Of a stretch of 8,942 nt of DNA, positions 1 to 6,294 are shown one piece after another (within the stretch, counting starts at the first letter, position 1; each line of letters begins with the position of its first letter). The translations under genes and the position numbers were made by a program. The DNA is from Nitrososphaeraceae archaeon (GTDB lineage: Archaea; Thermoproteota; Nitrososphaeria; Nitrososphaerales; Nitrososphaeraceae), in contig JANWJI010000136.1 in assembly GCA_025449515.1 (NCBI GenBank), positions 1 to 8,942 on the forward strand. Direction: 5' to 3'. The notes under the pieces were generated by a model that was not told the DNA's origin, did not search any database, and saw nothing but the letters and a program-made list of their open reading frames with translations.

Positions 1-1
1 G

Positions 2-52
2 AATGCTACCGTAAATGCTAAGCAACTCGCGAGTAGATCTATTGCTCTATAG
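2..52 (+). CDS. possible C-terminal end of a gene entering from the left
   Basis: An open frame runs from the first bases to a TAG at 50-52 and would encode NATVNAKQLASRSIAL after the window edge. Seen: no internal stop over 16 codons, a GC content near 47 percent against roughly 30 percent in the following gap, and ordinary soluble-protein composition. This could be the 3' end of a plus-strand gene converging on the minus-strand gene at 224-471. It is too short to assign a family, and an open stretch of this length can arise by chance. Confidence 0.3.
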   Translation, partial: NATVNAKQLASRSIAL

Positions 53-186
53 TGTTAATATTGTAAATCCGATCTATTCTAATAGACATCCGTAGCTTGA
101 CACTCTTGAACGTCTCTTCATTCCAAAAATGACTCATTTCTTGGTTATGTAGACTATTCTGGTATATTAATATTTCATGTAGATAT

Positions 187-201
187 AAAAACGAAAAAAA
201 A
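187..201 (-). terminator. oligo-T terminator after the GNPH gene
   Basis: On the minus strand, about 23 bases after the stop codon of the GNPH-repeat gene, the transcript would contain eight consecutive U, then CG, then five more U. Archaeal RNA polymerases commonly terminate at such oligo-U tracts without a stem-loop. Placement directly behind a gene supports the call; there is no experimental evidence. Confidence 0.4.
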
Positions 202-223
202 TAGTTGTGGGTGAGTGTCTTAA

Positions 224-471
224 TTAATTTTGGTCGTTGCCACCACCAGGACATCCATGGTGGAAGCCGCCGCCGTGCGGATTGCCATTTGGCCCAGACT
301 GAAAGTCATGTGGATTGCCGGACTCACCGTCATCATGGGGATTCCCGCTACATCCGGGATTTTGTGCCGCAAAGGCCGTAGGAATGATTGTTGTTGTGGC
401 ATGGATATTGCGGATAAAGCGACGATTCCAATCGCTATCATATACGTTTGATTCTTTGACATTTGACTCAT
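224..471 (-). pseudogene. small secreted GNPH-repeat protein with a frameshift inside the signal peptide
   Basis: From ATG 471 (or 462) one frame encodes a charged start and hydrophobic core, MSKNQTYMIAIGIVALSAIS, the front of a Sec signal peptide. That frame then becomes nonsense. In the -1 frame the sequence continues TTTIIPTAFAAQNPGC, giving an AxA signal-peptidase site after AFA. A mature region of about 46 residues follows, with three GNPH copies, many Gly/Pro/His, and two Cys. Neither frame alone makes sense: the long version of the second frame lacks a signal peptide and the first loses the repeats. The switch lies between about 384 and 420, near a CAACAACAA tract. Rejoined, the product is about 80 residues and exported. 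His, Cys and Asn-Pro-His motifs could bind metal, but the function is unknown. I recall similar small secreted proteins from Nitrososphaera, unchecked here. A one-base assembly deletion, real decay or recoding would all fit. Confidence 0.65.
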
Positions 472-525
472 CGTAATAGTAGTTACTATTAAGCCTTGAA
501 TCATCTATACCATGTTGGGATAAAC

Positions 526-534
526 GTATATAGT
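526..534 (-). promoter_or_regulatory. TATA-like box upstream of the GNPH gene
   Basis: The minus strand reads ACTATATAC here, about 55-65 bases before the ATG at 471. If it is the TATA box, the transcript would start near 505 and carry a short leader of about 35 bases. There is no clear Shine-Dalgarno sequence in front of the ATG. The assignment is by sequence resemblance only. Confidence 0.25.
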
Positions 535-709
535 ATGTATTTTCATGTGGCAAAACCACTGTAGGCACCTAGATAAGATGAATTCTGATCCACATCCAAG
601 GAAATATAGTGTGACTGGATTCAACCACGTTTGATTAAATCTGTTGATTGTAAAAATATTTGACGTAAATCATTCAGTTAGATAAAAGAATATAGGAAGT
701 AAATATAAA

Positions 710-959
710 CTATGTTTCTCCTCCACCTACTACTTCTGGGGTTGTCTTGATTCCATTTTCAAATCCAGAACCAGAACCACTATAGAGCAAATAAATCGGA
801 CCTTCGTTTCTAAGAAGATCTATTGTGTTGTAGTAGTCCTCTAGATGGTAATAGAGGTTGACTTGGCCACCAACCATATTATCTGGAGGCAATGATGAAC
901 CATTCGAACTCCTCAGTCGGAGGCGCTACCTCGTCATAGATAGATTTTGAGTTTGTCAT
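710..959 (-). pseudogene. small soluble protein, about 82 residues, split by a +1 frameshift
   Basis: From ATG 959 the first frame encodes MTNSKSIYDEVAPPTEEFE and then hits a stop at 881-879. The +1 frame, open from a stop at 928-926, continues GSSLPPDNMVGGQVNLYYH and ends at TAG 712-710 in an acidic Gly-rich tail. Skipping the single T at 902 joins both into one 82-residue, acidic, soluble protein without membrane segments. The second frame alone offers only a TTG start at 892, in the middle of what looks like continuous protein. The central part (LEDYYNTIDLLRNEGPIYLLYSGSG) resembles small proteins of unknown function that I associate with Nitrososphaerales; that is memory, not a search. There is no homopolymer at the join. 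The adjacent GNPH gene is broken in the opposite direction, so indel errors in the assembly are a serious alternative to gene decay. Confidence 0.55.
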
Positions 960-980
960 TTAATTTGACTTGTATTTTTA

Positions 981-1130
981 GTGCTTAATGCATTCTCAAT
1001 TGGTATTATTTATTCCTACTATCGTATGGTCCAAACGAATTTGCAAGACAGGATTCCGCGAGATGAATATAGTCGTATTTTGCCAATACCCTATAGGGTG
1101 ACGCCTCTCTTTTGTAACTGTGGCAGATAG
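981..1130 (+). CDS. small open frame of unknown function
   Basis: From GTG 981 (or ATG 1026) to TAG 1128-1130 the plus strand encodes 49 (or 34) residues. The longer form opens with a hydrophobic stretch (LNAFSIGIIYSYY) and continues with MVQTNLQDRIPRDEYSRIL and a C-terminal CNCGR. The segment 1021-1130 has about 44 percent GC, clearly above the flanking gaps and similar to the genes here, which favours present or former coding. The opposite strand is also open over the same stretch, but lacks a usable start codon. No family is recognised. It could be a microprotein with one membrane segment, a gene remnant, or chance. Confidence 0.27.
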   Translation: MLNAFSIGIIYSYYRMVQTNLQDRIPRDEYSRILPIPYRVTPLFCNCGR

Positions 1131-1148
1131 TTGTCCTTTTTGAGAAAT

Positions 1149-1158
1149 TGTATATATT
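1149..1158 (+). promoter_or_regulatory. TATA box of the ABC ATPase gene
   Basis: The plus strand reads TGTATATATT, centred about 28 bases before the GTG start at 1182. In archaea with leaderless transcripts the TATA box sits at this distance from the start codon. No Shine-Dalgarno sequence is seen before the GTG, which agrees with leaderless initiation. Confidence 0.6.
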
Positions 1159-1181
1159 CCTTGAATCACTAACTTTACTAG

Positions 1182-2180
1182 GTGTTAAACGAAATTCTTA
1201 ATGTATCCAATCTAAGGAAGTATTTTCATGTTAAAAAGAGTCTTAGAGATTCCTTTCATCTGCACGGCGACGCTCAATACATTAAAGCCGTTGACGATGT
1301 AAGTTTTAAGATAAATAGGGGTGAGGTATTGGTTATTGCTGGAGAATCGGGTTCTGGCAAGAGTACTTTGGCTAGATTAATACTTCGTGCTATCGAACCG
1401 GATAGTGGTTCCATATTCTTTGAAGGGCATGATATTACAAGAAAACGAGGAAAAGGACTAAAAAATTTTAGGACCAAAATTCAAATGGTACAACAGGATC
1501 CATATACTTCCATTGACCCACGTTGGAGAGTGATGGATATCGTATCAGAACCACTTGCTATCCATCACCTCTATTTCTCAAGGAAGGAACGGGAAGATGA
1601 AGTAATAAAAGCATTAGAAAATGTAAGATTAGAACCCGCGTCTGAAATATCGAATAAGTTTCCACATATGCTCTCTGGGGGTCAAAGGCAGAGAGTCGCT
1701 CTAGCTAGGGCTCTTGTTGTAAATCCAAAAATAATTGTAGCCGATGAACCTGTCTCGATGCTTGATATATCTGTCAGGGCAGAAATATTGCAATTGATGA
1801 AAGCCTTGAAGGATAAATTACAGATTTCATATATCTACATTACCCATGATCTTTCTACATCCAGATATATTGGCGATAATATTGCTATTATGTATGCCGG
1901 CAAAATAGTAGAAACCGGGCCAATCAACCAAGTACTATTGAATCCACTTCATCCATACACTCAGGCATTGATCGATGCAGTTTCTGAACCTGATCCAAAC
2001 GACTTGCAAAGAGAAAAAACAATTCGTTTAAAACATGGGGCCTCTAAAACCGATGTGGGTTGTCGATTTTGTCAATCCTGTCTTTATTCTATGGAAATAT
2101 GCTCAGAGGATCCTATCCTGGAACAAAAAGAGACTAACCATTTGGTTTCCTGTTTTTTATATCCTAAATTGATCCGATAA
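1182..2180 (+). CDS. oligopeptide/dipeptide-type ABC transporter ATP-binding protein (OppF/DppF-like), orphan
   Basis: This cytoplasmic ATPase of 332 residues would energise uptake of peptides or related solutes such as nickel. Seen: Walker A GESGSGKST (54-62), Q-loop around VQQDP (103-107), signature LSGGQ (164-168), Walker B IIVADEP (184-190), D-loop SMLD (192-195) and switch His222. The C-terminal oligo_HPY region has NPLHPYTQALI (254-264) and cysteines 294, 297, 300, 307 and 324, the pattern of the Opp/Dpp family tail that binds an iron-sulfur cluster in at least one studied homologue. An insertion at 20-32 before the conserved VDDVSF is typical of OppF. The GTG start is set by a TAG directly upstream (1179-1181) and by the TATA box 28 bases before it. 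No permease, binding protein or OppD partner lies in the window, so it either serves a transporter encoded elsewhere or is a leftover. The substrate cannot be told. Confidence 0.9.
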   Translation: MLNEILNVSNLRKYFHVKKSLRDSFHLHGDAQYIKAVDDVSFKINRGEVLVIAGESGSGKSTLARLILRAIEPDSGSIFFEGHDITRKRGKGLKNFRTKIQMVQQDPYTSIDPRWRVMDIVSEPLAIHHLYFSRKEREDEVIKALENVRLEPASEISNKFPHMLSGGQRQRVALARALVVNPKIIVADEPVSMLDISVRAEILQLMKALKDKLQISYIYITHDLSTSRYIGDNIAIMYAGKIVETGPINQVLLNPLHPYTQALIDAVSEPDPNDLQREKTIRLKHGASKTDVGCRFCQSCLYSMEICSEDPILEQKETNHLVSCFLYPKLIR

Positions 2181-2817
2181 TAGTCGATTGACTCTGATTT
2201 GTGAAAAGTTACTCGGTATACACTTATCTCAATCTATCAGAAGTATAGATGTGGAACTGCCGGTTCTATTATGGCAAATAATTAATACGATCGAAGCCTG
2301 ACTTTAGAGAGGTATTTGCTTAAAACGATATAACAGAATTAGATCGTTTGGTCATTTGTTTACACCCAATAATTCAATGATACATGTCTCTCAACTTCTA
2401 ATCAAAAATTAATACGTCGTAATTCCAGTAATATTTAATCAAACGAAACGATATACTAAAATGTTCGGTATCTTTTTATATCTCTTAAGAAGGTTTTAAT
2501 TTACTTAGTTTTACAACCACTCATTTTCTTTGTCCTAACTTTAGCCTAAGCGTAAATTACTGATTCCTATCTAGATTTTAGTTATGTAAATGGTTAACAT
2601 TATATCGCTATTTCAATTTAAATTTGATCATAATTAAAAAATGAGCATTTGAATTCATATATTTCTAGATTCTAATAAGAATTGAGTGTAATAGGTGCAT
2701 ATCTCGCAGCTTGAAATTACTGATGTCGCTACATTTCTATGTTCGAACTGATCCAAGATTAGGCATTAACAAAATTCTTAAGAAGAAGAATGTGAATCAT
2801 ATGATGTCTTAGAATGT
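2181..2817. other. AT-rich intergenic gap
   Basis: The 637 bases between the ABC gene and asnS hold no convincing gene in any frame. I see no tRNA T-arm, no strong hairpin followed by T-run, and no repeat array. There are TATA-like stretches (for example around 2657-2668) and a short T-run near 2472-2476, any of which could belong to promoters or terminators of the neighbouring genes, but none is at the leaderless distance from the asnS start. Confidence 0.5.
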
Positions 2818-4122
2818 ATGCAACGGGCTAATGATATTAAAACTCCAATTAATGTAGGCAAGGAGATAACAATCAGAGGCTGGGTACATAGATTACGTAA
2901 ACAGAAGGAAAAGACTTTTTTGCTTATCCGAGATGATCGGGGCGGGGTCATTCAATGTGTATTTCCAACTCAACAAGTAGTACATCTAACCATCGAATCC
3001 TCTATTGAAGTTACTGGTATATTAACAGCGGACGATAGAGCGCCAGAAGGTGGTTATGAAATCAGAGGTAATAGTTTAAAAGTTATTAATATTGCCGACG
3101 CCGATTTCCCCATAGGCGAATACCAAAGTGCTGAACTATTGCTTGACAATAGGCATCTAGCACTAAGGACTCGAAGAATGATTGAAATTGCCAAAATCAG
3201 ATCCACAATCTTAAAGTTTGCCCGCCTGTTTTTTATAGAAAATGATTGGATGGAAGTAACACCCCCAATCATAGTGAAAGGTGCGGTAGAGGGTGGCTCT
3301 ACACTTTTCAAATTGAGATACTTTAATGAAGAGGCATACCTTTCACAGAGTGCACAGCTCTATCTCGAGGCATTAATCTTCTCCTTGGGGCCGGTATGGA
3401 GCCTTACTCCATCGTTTAGAGCAGAAAAATCAAGAACAGTAAGACATCTTGCAGAATTTTCACATCTGGAAGCAGAGGCGCCATTGGCAAGCCTTGAAGA
3501 TGTATTAAGAGTAGAGGAACGATTGGTATCCTATATAGTTCATAATACTGTTAGAGAAAGATCTGATTCCCTTATCTTTCTAAAAAGGGATGTTACTAGT
3601 CTAAAGGATATTGAAGTTCCATTTGATAGAATTTCTTATTATGAGGCAATTGATACCCTCCAATCCAGGGATTTTAAAGTAGTAGATGCAAATGGAGACA
3701 AAAGACCCATTAGAATAGGAGATGATCTTAATATTGACTCAGAACGTGAACTAACTAAATCTGCTTTAACACCACTTTTTGTTACGGGCTATCCTATCCA
3801 GATAAAACCCTTCTATGTTAAGGAGGATGTGCAAAATAAGGGAATTGGACTGAGTGCTGATTTATTAGCTCCTGGAGGTTTTGGAGAAATTGCTAGTGGG
3901 GGAATGAGGGAAGATGATATCTTGTCTATCAAAAAAAGAATGAAGATTGAGGGACTTGATCCTTCATCATATGGGTGGTATATCGACTTGAGAAGATTTG
4001 GTTCAGTACCTCATGGTGGATTTGGACTGGGTATCGAACGCTTAGTAAGATGGTTAGTCGATATTGAGGACATAAAGGATACAGTGTTATTTCCCCGAAC
4101 GATGTCTAGAATTATACCATAG
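2818..4122 (+). CDS. asnS: asparaginyl-tRNA synthetase (class IIb, archaeal type)
   Basis: It charges tRNA-Asn with asparagine in the cytoplasm. The 434-residue length is usual for archaeal AsnRS. Order: N-terminal anticodon-binding OB fold (about 15-95, with GWVHRLRKQ and FLLIRDDRGG), then the catalytic core. This has the motif 1 region ending EVTPP (146-150), GAVEGGSTLFKLRYF (155-169), AYLSQSAQLYLEA (173-185), motif 2 FRAEKSRTVRHLAEF (200-214) and motif 3 GFGLGIERL (401-409), ending FPRTMSRIIP. RHLAEF, YGWYIDLRRFGSVPH and the FPRT ending favour AsnRS over AspRS, and the OB fold excludes the OB-less archaeal asparagine synthetase paralogue. ATG 2818 is the first ATG in a frame open from 2782; no Shine-Dalgarno sequence is evident. 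Odd points: the usual GEIIGGSQRE segment reads GEIASGGMRE (356-364), FWHLE-type residues read FSHLE, and a few extra residues precede GDDLN. It may be a divergent or second copy. Confidence 0.9.
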   Translation: MQRANDIKTPINVGKEITIRGWVHRLRKQKEKTFLLIRDDRGGVIQCVFPTQQVVHLTIESSIEVTGILTADDRAPEGGYEIRGNSLKVINIADADFPIGEYQSAELLLDNRHLALRTRRMIEIAKIRSTILKFARLFFIENDWMEVTPPIIVKGAVEGGSTLFKLRYFNEEAYLSQSAQLYLEALIFSLGPVWSLTPSFRAEKSRTVRHLAEFSHLEAEAPLASLEDVLRVEERLVSYIVHNTVRERSDSLIFLKRDVTSLKDIEVPFDRISYYEAIDTLQSRDFKVVDANGDKRPIRIGDDLNIDSERELTKSALTPLFVTGYPIQIKPFYVKEDVQNKGIGLSADLLAPGGFGEIASGGMREDDILSIKKRMKIEGLDPSSYGWYIDLRRFGSVPHGGFGLGIERLVRWLVDIEDIKDTVLFPRTMSRIIP

Positions 4123-4178
4123 TGCGATTTTTGCAAGAATGGACTATGGTCAAGATTATTCCATCAAAACTAAACATG

Positions 4179-4227
4179 GTTCTTTAATATTCATACTTAT
4201 GATTTGAATACCTTTGTATTAAAGAAC
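4179..4227. repeat. 11-bp perfect inverted repeat downstream of asnS
   Basis: GTTCTTTAATA at 4179-4189 is matched by its exact reverse complement at 4217-4227, with a 27-base spacer. Inside the spacer, TTCA and TGAA can extend the pairing with an asymmetric bulge. It begins 57 bases after the asnS stop. In RNA it would form a stable AU-rich stem-loop, so it could be a 3' processing or termination signal of asnS, a small RNA, or the ends of a tiny inserted element. No flanking target duplication is visible. Confidence 0.5.
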
Positions 4228-4786
4228 AGCATCTACCTCTATCGAAATGTCTTCATTTTAGGAGAAACATTTTACTCAGTAATCTCTGTTAGCTCAAAAC
4301 AAGATAGAAAGCACAAAATTACAGATTAGATGATCTTTTGCTAATTTGATTGGACTATACATTTGTTTGTATACCGTAACTCAGCCCAGTCGAATTTGTT
4401 AAGGAATTGGTCTAGAATTGCATGTGTATTCGAATACAATTATACACATACAGTGTGACTTTTTATTTATAATATATTTCCTAAATTGTTATCTTATGAA
4501 TATGTGTGAGAATAAGGTTAATTTGTAGCCTATGGCTTGAGATGATTGCCTAGAGTTCGATATGAGTAGACATGTTGCAATAAAATTAAAGACTAACTCT
4601 TGAAATATGGTTCTGACAAAATCTAACTGTATGCCGTTATTAGACAAATTAAAAGTATCCACCTTAATTTGTGAATAATATGGGGATACAATCAGGATCA
4701 CCTAATTAGGTACAACTTGGAATAGAAAAATGTTAAAGACTTGTTAGGACAACAAATATACCAAAGTCTATTCTATTAAACACTCT
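4228..4786. other. AT-rich intergenic gap with short palindromes
   Basis: No gene is supported. The region holds several short inverted repeats. TATACA/TGTATA lies at 4356-4373. The 12-bp palindrome GTATTCGAATAC is at 4426-4437, nested in an 8-bp inverted pair ATGTGTAT/ATACACAT (4422-4449). The 12-bp palindrome ACCTAATTAGGT is at 4700-4711. A 70-codon minus-strand frame at 4489-4701 starts with GTG and has no recognisable motif; its Leu/Ile/Phe/Ser-rich composition is what AT-rich non-coding DNA gives. Confidence 0.45.
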
Positions 4787-4909
4787 TTGTTTTCAAAGCA
4801 AATATGGTGTTTTAATTGTAATAGTATGAGGAATGTCTGTATACATGATTCATGTCCGGAACATTGTGATCTTTGCTTTAGGATAAAGAAGATAAAGGAT
4901 TCTAGATGA
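4787..4909 (+). CDS. cysteine-rich microprotein, probable zinc-binding
   Basis: A frame of about 40 residues ends at TGA 4907-4909 and contains CFNCNSMRNVCIHDSCPEHC followed by DLC and a basic tail FRIKKIKDSR. The spacing is C-x2-C-x6-C-x4-C-x3-C-x2-C with two His: six Cys in 23 residues, far more than chance for 30 percent GC DNA. Paired CxxC and CxxxCxxC knuckles and the basic tail suggest a small zinc-binding nucleic-acid or adaptor protein; this is inference. The start is uncertain. TTG 4787 is the only standard start in frame ahead of the Cys cluster, with a TATA-like AAATATA about 30 bases upstream. An out-of-frame ATG at 4804 directly precedes the first CxxC, and a one-base shift would join it. 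No ribosome binding site is seen. No family is recognised, but small zinc-finger proteins are common in Nitrososphaeria. Confidence 0.45.
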   Translation: MFSKQIWCFNCNSMRNVCIHDSCPEHCDLCFRIKKIKDSR

Positions 4910-5424
4910 CTATGAACGAACTAGAATGTCACTTGAATCTTGATTGATTGGATGTGCGATTGTGGTAAAGTGTCCAACGATCTATTTCCCCAAACGATTT
5001 CGCATGATATCTGCACAATTTATTTTCTAGGCATTCAATGTTTTCGTATCTAATAGCCGGTATTCACTAATATCCCAGCCAGAGGCTCATTTTGCCATTG
5101 TCTGCAAAATGGTGCAGACAATAGGGTATGTAAAAGTAGTCGGATCTTTGGAAATAGGAACTACAATGCATGTTCGTGCTTTACAAAATGGATGACAACA
5201 TGTCGGAAGAGCTTATGGACATCTCACTACTTGATTTTAAACATATGGTGATACTGATACTCATATGAACGAGTTGTAGTGGATTCTCACACATCTAGTT
5301 CGAATTACTATAAGATGATGCTTTCGGAATTATAGAATCAATGTTTTTAAAAATGTGACACTATTCGAAGAATCTCTAGAAAGGTAATAGGTCTAAATCA
5401 TTGCTGAATCGATCTGGTAGTTCT
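4910..5424. other. intergenic gap after the cysteine-rich frame
   Basis: About 515 bases with no gene that I can support. Several 30-35-codon frames exist on both strands, for example plus-strand frames starting at about 4952 and 5169, but they overlap each other and have no recognisable motif. A 9-bp inverted repeat lies at 5097-5122. The right end would contain the 3' untranslated region of the minus-strand sulfurtransferase; a TTTTT tract of that transcript lies about 70 bases after its stop, near 5347-5353. Confidence 0.4.
5097..5122. repeat. 9-bp perfect inverted repeat (stem-loop)
   Basis: ATTGTCTGC (5097-5105) and GCAGACAAT (5114-5122) are exact reverse complements with an 8-base spacer AAAATGGT. 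The arms are richer in GC than the surroundings. No T-run follows on either strand, so it is not a simple terminator. It could be an operator or part of a small structured RNA. Confidence 0.4.
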
Positions 5425-6267
5425 CTAATCTGCTGACAGATCCCAATAATTAGCTTCTTTAAATTCCTCTTTACTCTTACCTAACATCTTCCAATCTCTG
5501 AATGATTTAGAATAGAGTTTTACATTCTTAATTCCAGCTAATTTAAGCGCATAATATGCCAACCCCGATAGGGTGCCAGCACTTCCACAATATGTGATAA
5601 ATTCAGAATCAATTGACATGCCTCTATTCTCAATTAATCTTCTTATCTCTTCTGGCTTACGCAGTATGTTCGTGTCAGATCTTAACATAGTATAAGGCAT
5701 GTTTTTGGCATTTGGTATATGTTCTGTCAGGAAATTTAATCGCTCTCTTGTATCTATCAAAAATTTATTTTCTTGTTCCTTTGCCAGATCGACATATGAG
5801 GCATCTGCCTGAATCTCGTGGTTGATAAGTAATGTATGTTCTGTTTTCGGAAAGGTATTATTTTTCGACTCAGTTTCTAATCCCATACTTTTCCATTGGC
5901 TAAACGTCATCTCGAGTAGTGCGGTATTAGGGTGGCCTACATACTGAAATGTCCAAGCTACACGAGCAGCCAATGCGCCGAAGGTATCATCATAAATCAC
6001 TACTGGCATAGTGTCAGTGATGCCCAAGTTTTTTAATATATCTATGATTCCAGACGGGTCTTTTTCTAATATTTGCGAAAGTGGTAATGATACCGCGCTC
6101 CTAATATGGCTCTGAAGATATTCGTCGAGCTTCCGAACATCTACCATCCGGACAGCATCCTTTAAGATTAACGCTTGTACTGTGTCTGTATCACAGATTA
6201 CGGGGATCCTGATATGGGTATTAATGCTCGTACTGCTGTCACGTTTCTTGGTATTCATATACATCAT
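5425..6267 (-). CDS. two-domain rhodanese: thiosulfate or 3-mercaptopyruvate sulfurtransferase
   Basis: It transfers sulfane sulfur from thiosulfate or 3-mercaptopyruvate to an acceptor through a cysteine persulfide in the cytoplasm; no signal peptide is present. About 280 residues, the usual tandem-rhodanese length. Numbering from the in-frame TTG at 6288: domain one about 33-140 (MVDVRKLDEYLQSHIRSAVSLP; its loop YDDTFGALAARVAW lacks Cys, as expected for the inactive domain). Domain two is about 160-283, with FLIDTRERLNF (176-186), HIPNAKNMPY (190-199) and active loop YCGSAGTLSG, catalytic Cys234. CGSAGT is close to the CGSGVT loop of mercaptopyruvate-type enzymes, so that substrate is favoured, weakly. 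Start: tandem ATG codons at 6267 and 6264 are preferred; TTG 6288 would add seven basic residues, only six bases after the upstream stop. It follows the siroheme reductase gene by about 27 bases and is probably co-transcribed, linking it to sulfur assimilation. Confidence 0.87.
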   Translation of the reverse strand: MMYMNTKKRDSSTSINTHIRIPVICDTDTVQALILKDAVRMVDVRKLDEYLQSHIRSAVSLPLSQILEKDPSGIIDILKNLGITDTMPVVIYDDTFGALAARVAWTFQYVGHPNTALLEMTFSQWKSMGLETESKNNTFPKTEHTLLINHEIQADASYVDLAKEQENKFLIDTRERLNFLTEHIPNAKNMPYTMLRSDTNILRKPEEIRRLIENRGMSIDSEFITYCGSAGTLSGLAYYALKLAGIKNVKLYSKSFRDWKMLGKSKEEFKEANYWDLSAD

Positions 6268-6294
6268 TTTCCGTGGTTTCGCTTTCAAAATATT

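Noticed and set aside
39..254. 71-codon minus-strand frame
   Set aside because: It overlaps the end of the GNPH gene in another frame, has a composition typical of AT-rich DNA and no recognisable motif.
230..451. 73-codon plus-strand frame
   Set aside because: Antisense shadow of the GNPH-repeat gene; its open frame follows from the repetitive GC-rich codons on the other strand.
42..790. 13-base inverted repeat TTGCTCTATAGTG at 42-54 and 778-790
   Set aside because: A 13-base match once in a 9-kb window is about what chance predicts, and both copies lie in unrelated apparent coding sequence.
4489..4701. 70-codon minus-strand frame starting with GTG
   Set aside because: No motif, no promoter at the right distance, low-complexity Leu/Ile/Phe/Ser composition. 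Left as part of the gap.
4952..5264. Several 30-35-codon frames, such as MCDCGKVSNDLF (plus, about 4952), MQISCEIVWGNRS (minus, about 5015) and MFVLYKMDDNMSEELMD (plus, about 5169)
   Set aside because: They overlap one another or lie alone, are short and show no repeated or conserved motif; expected number by chance in such DNA is not small.
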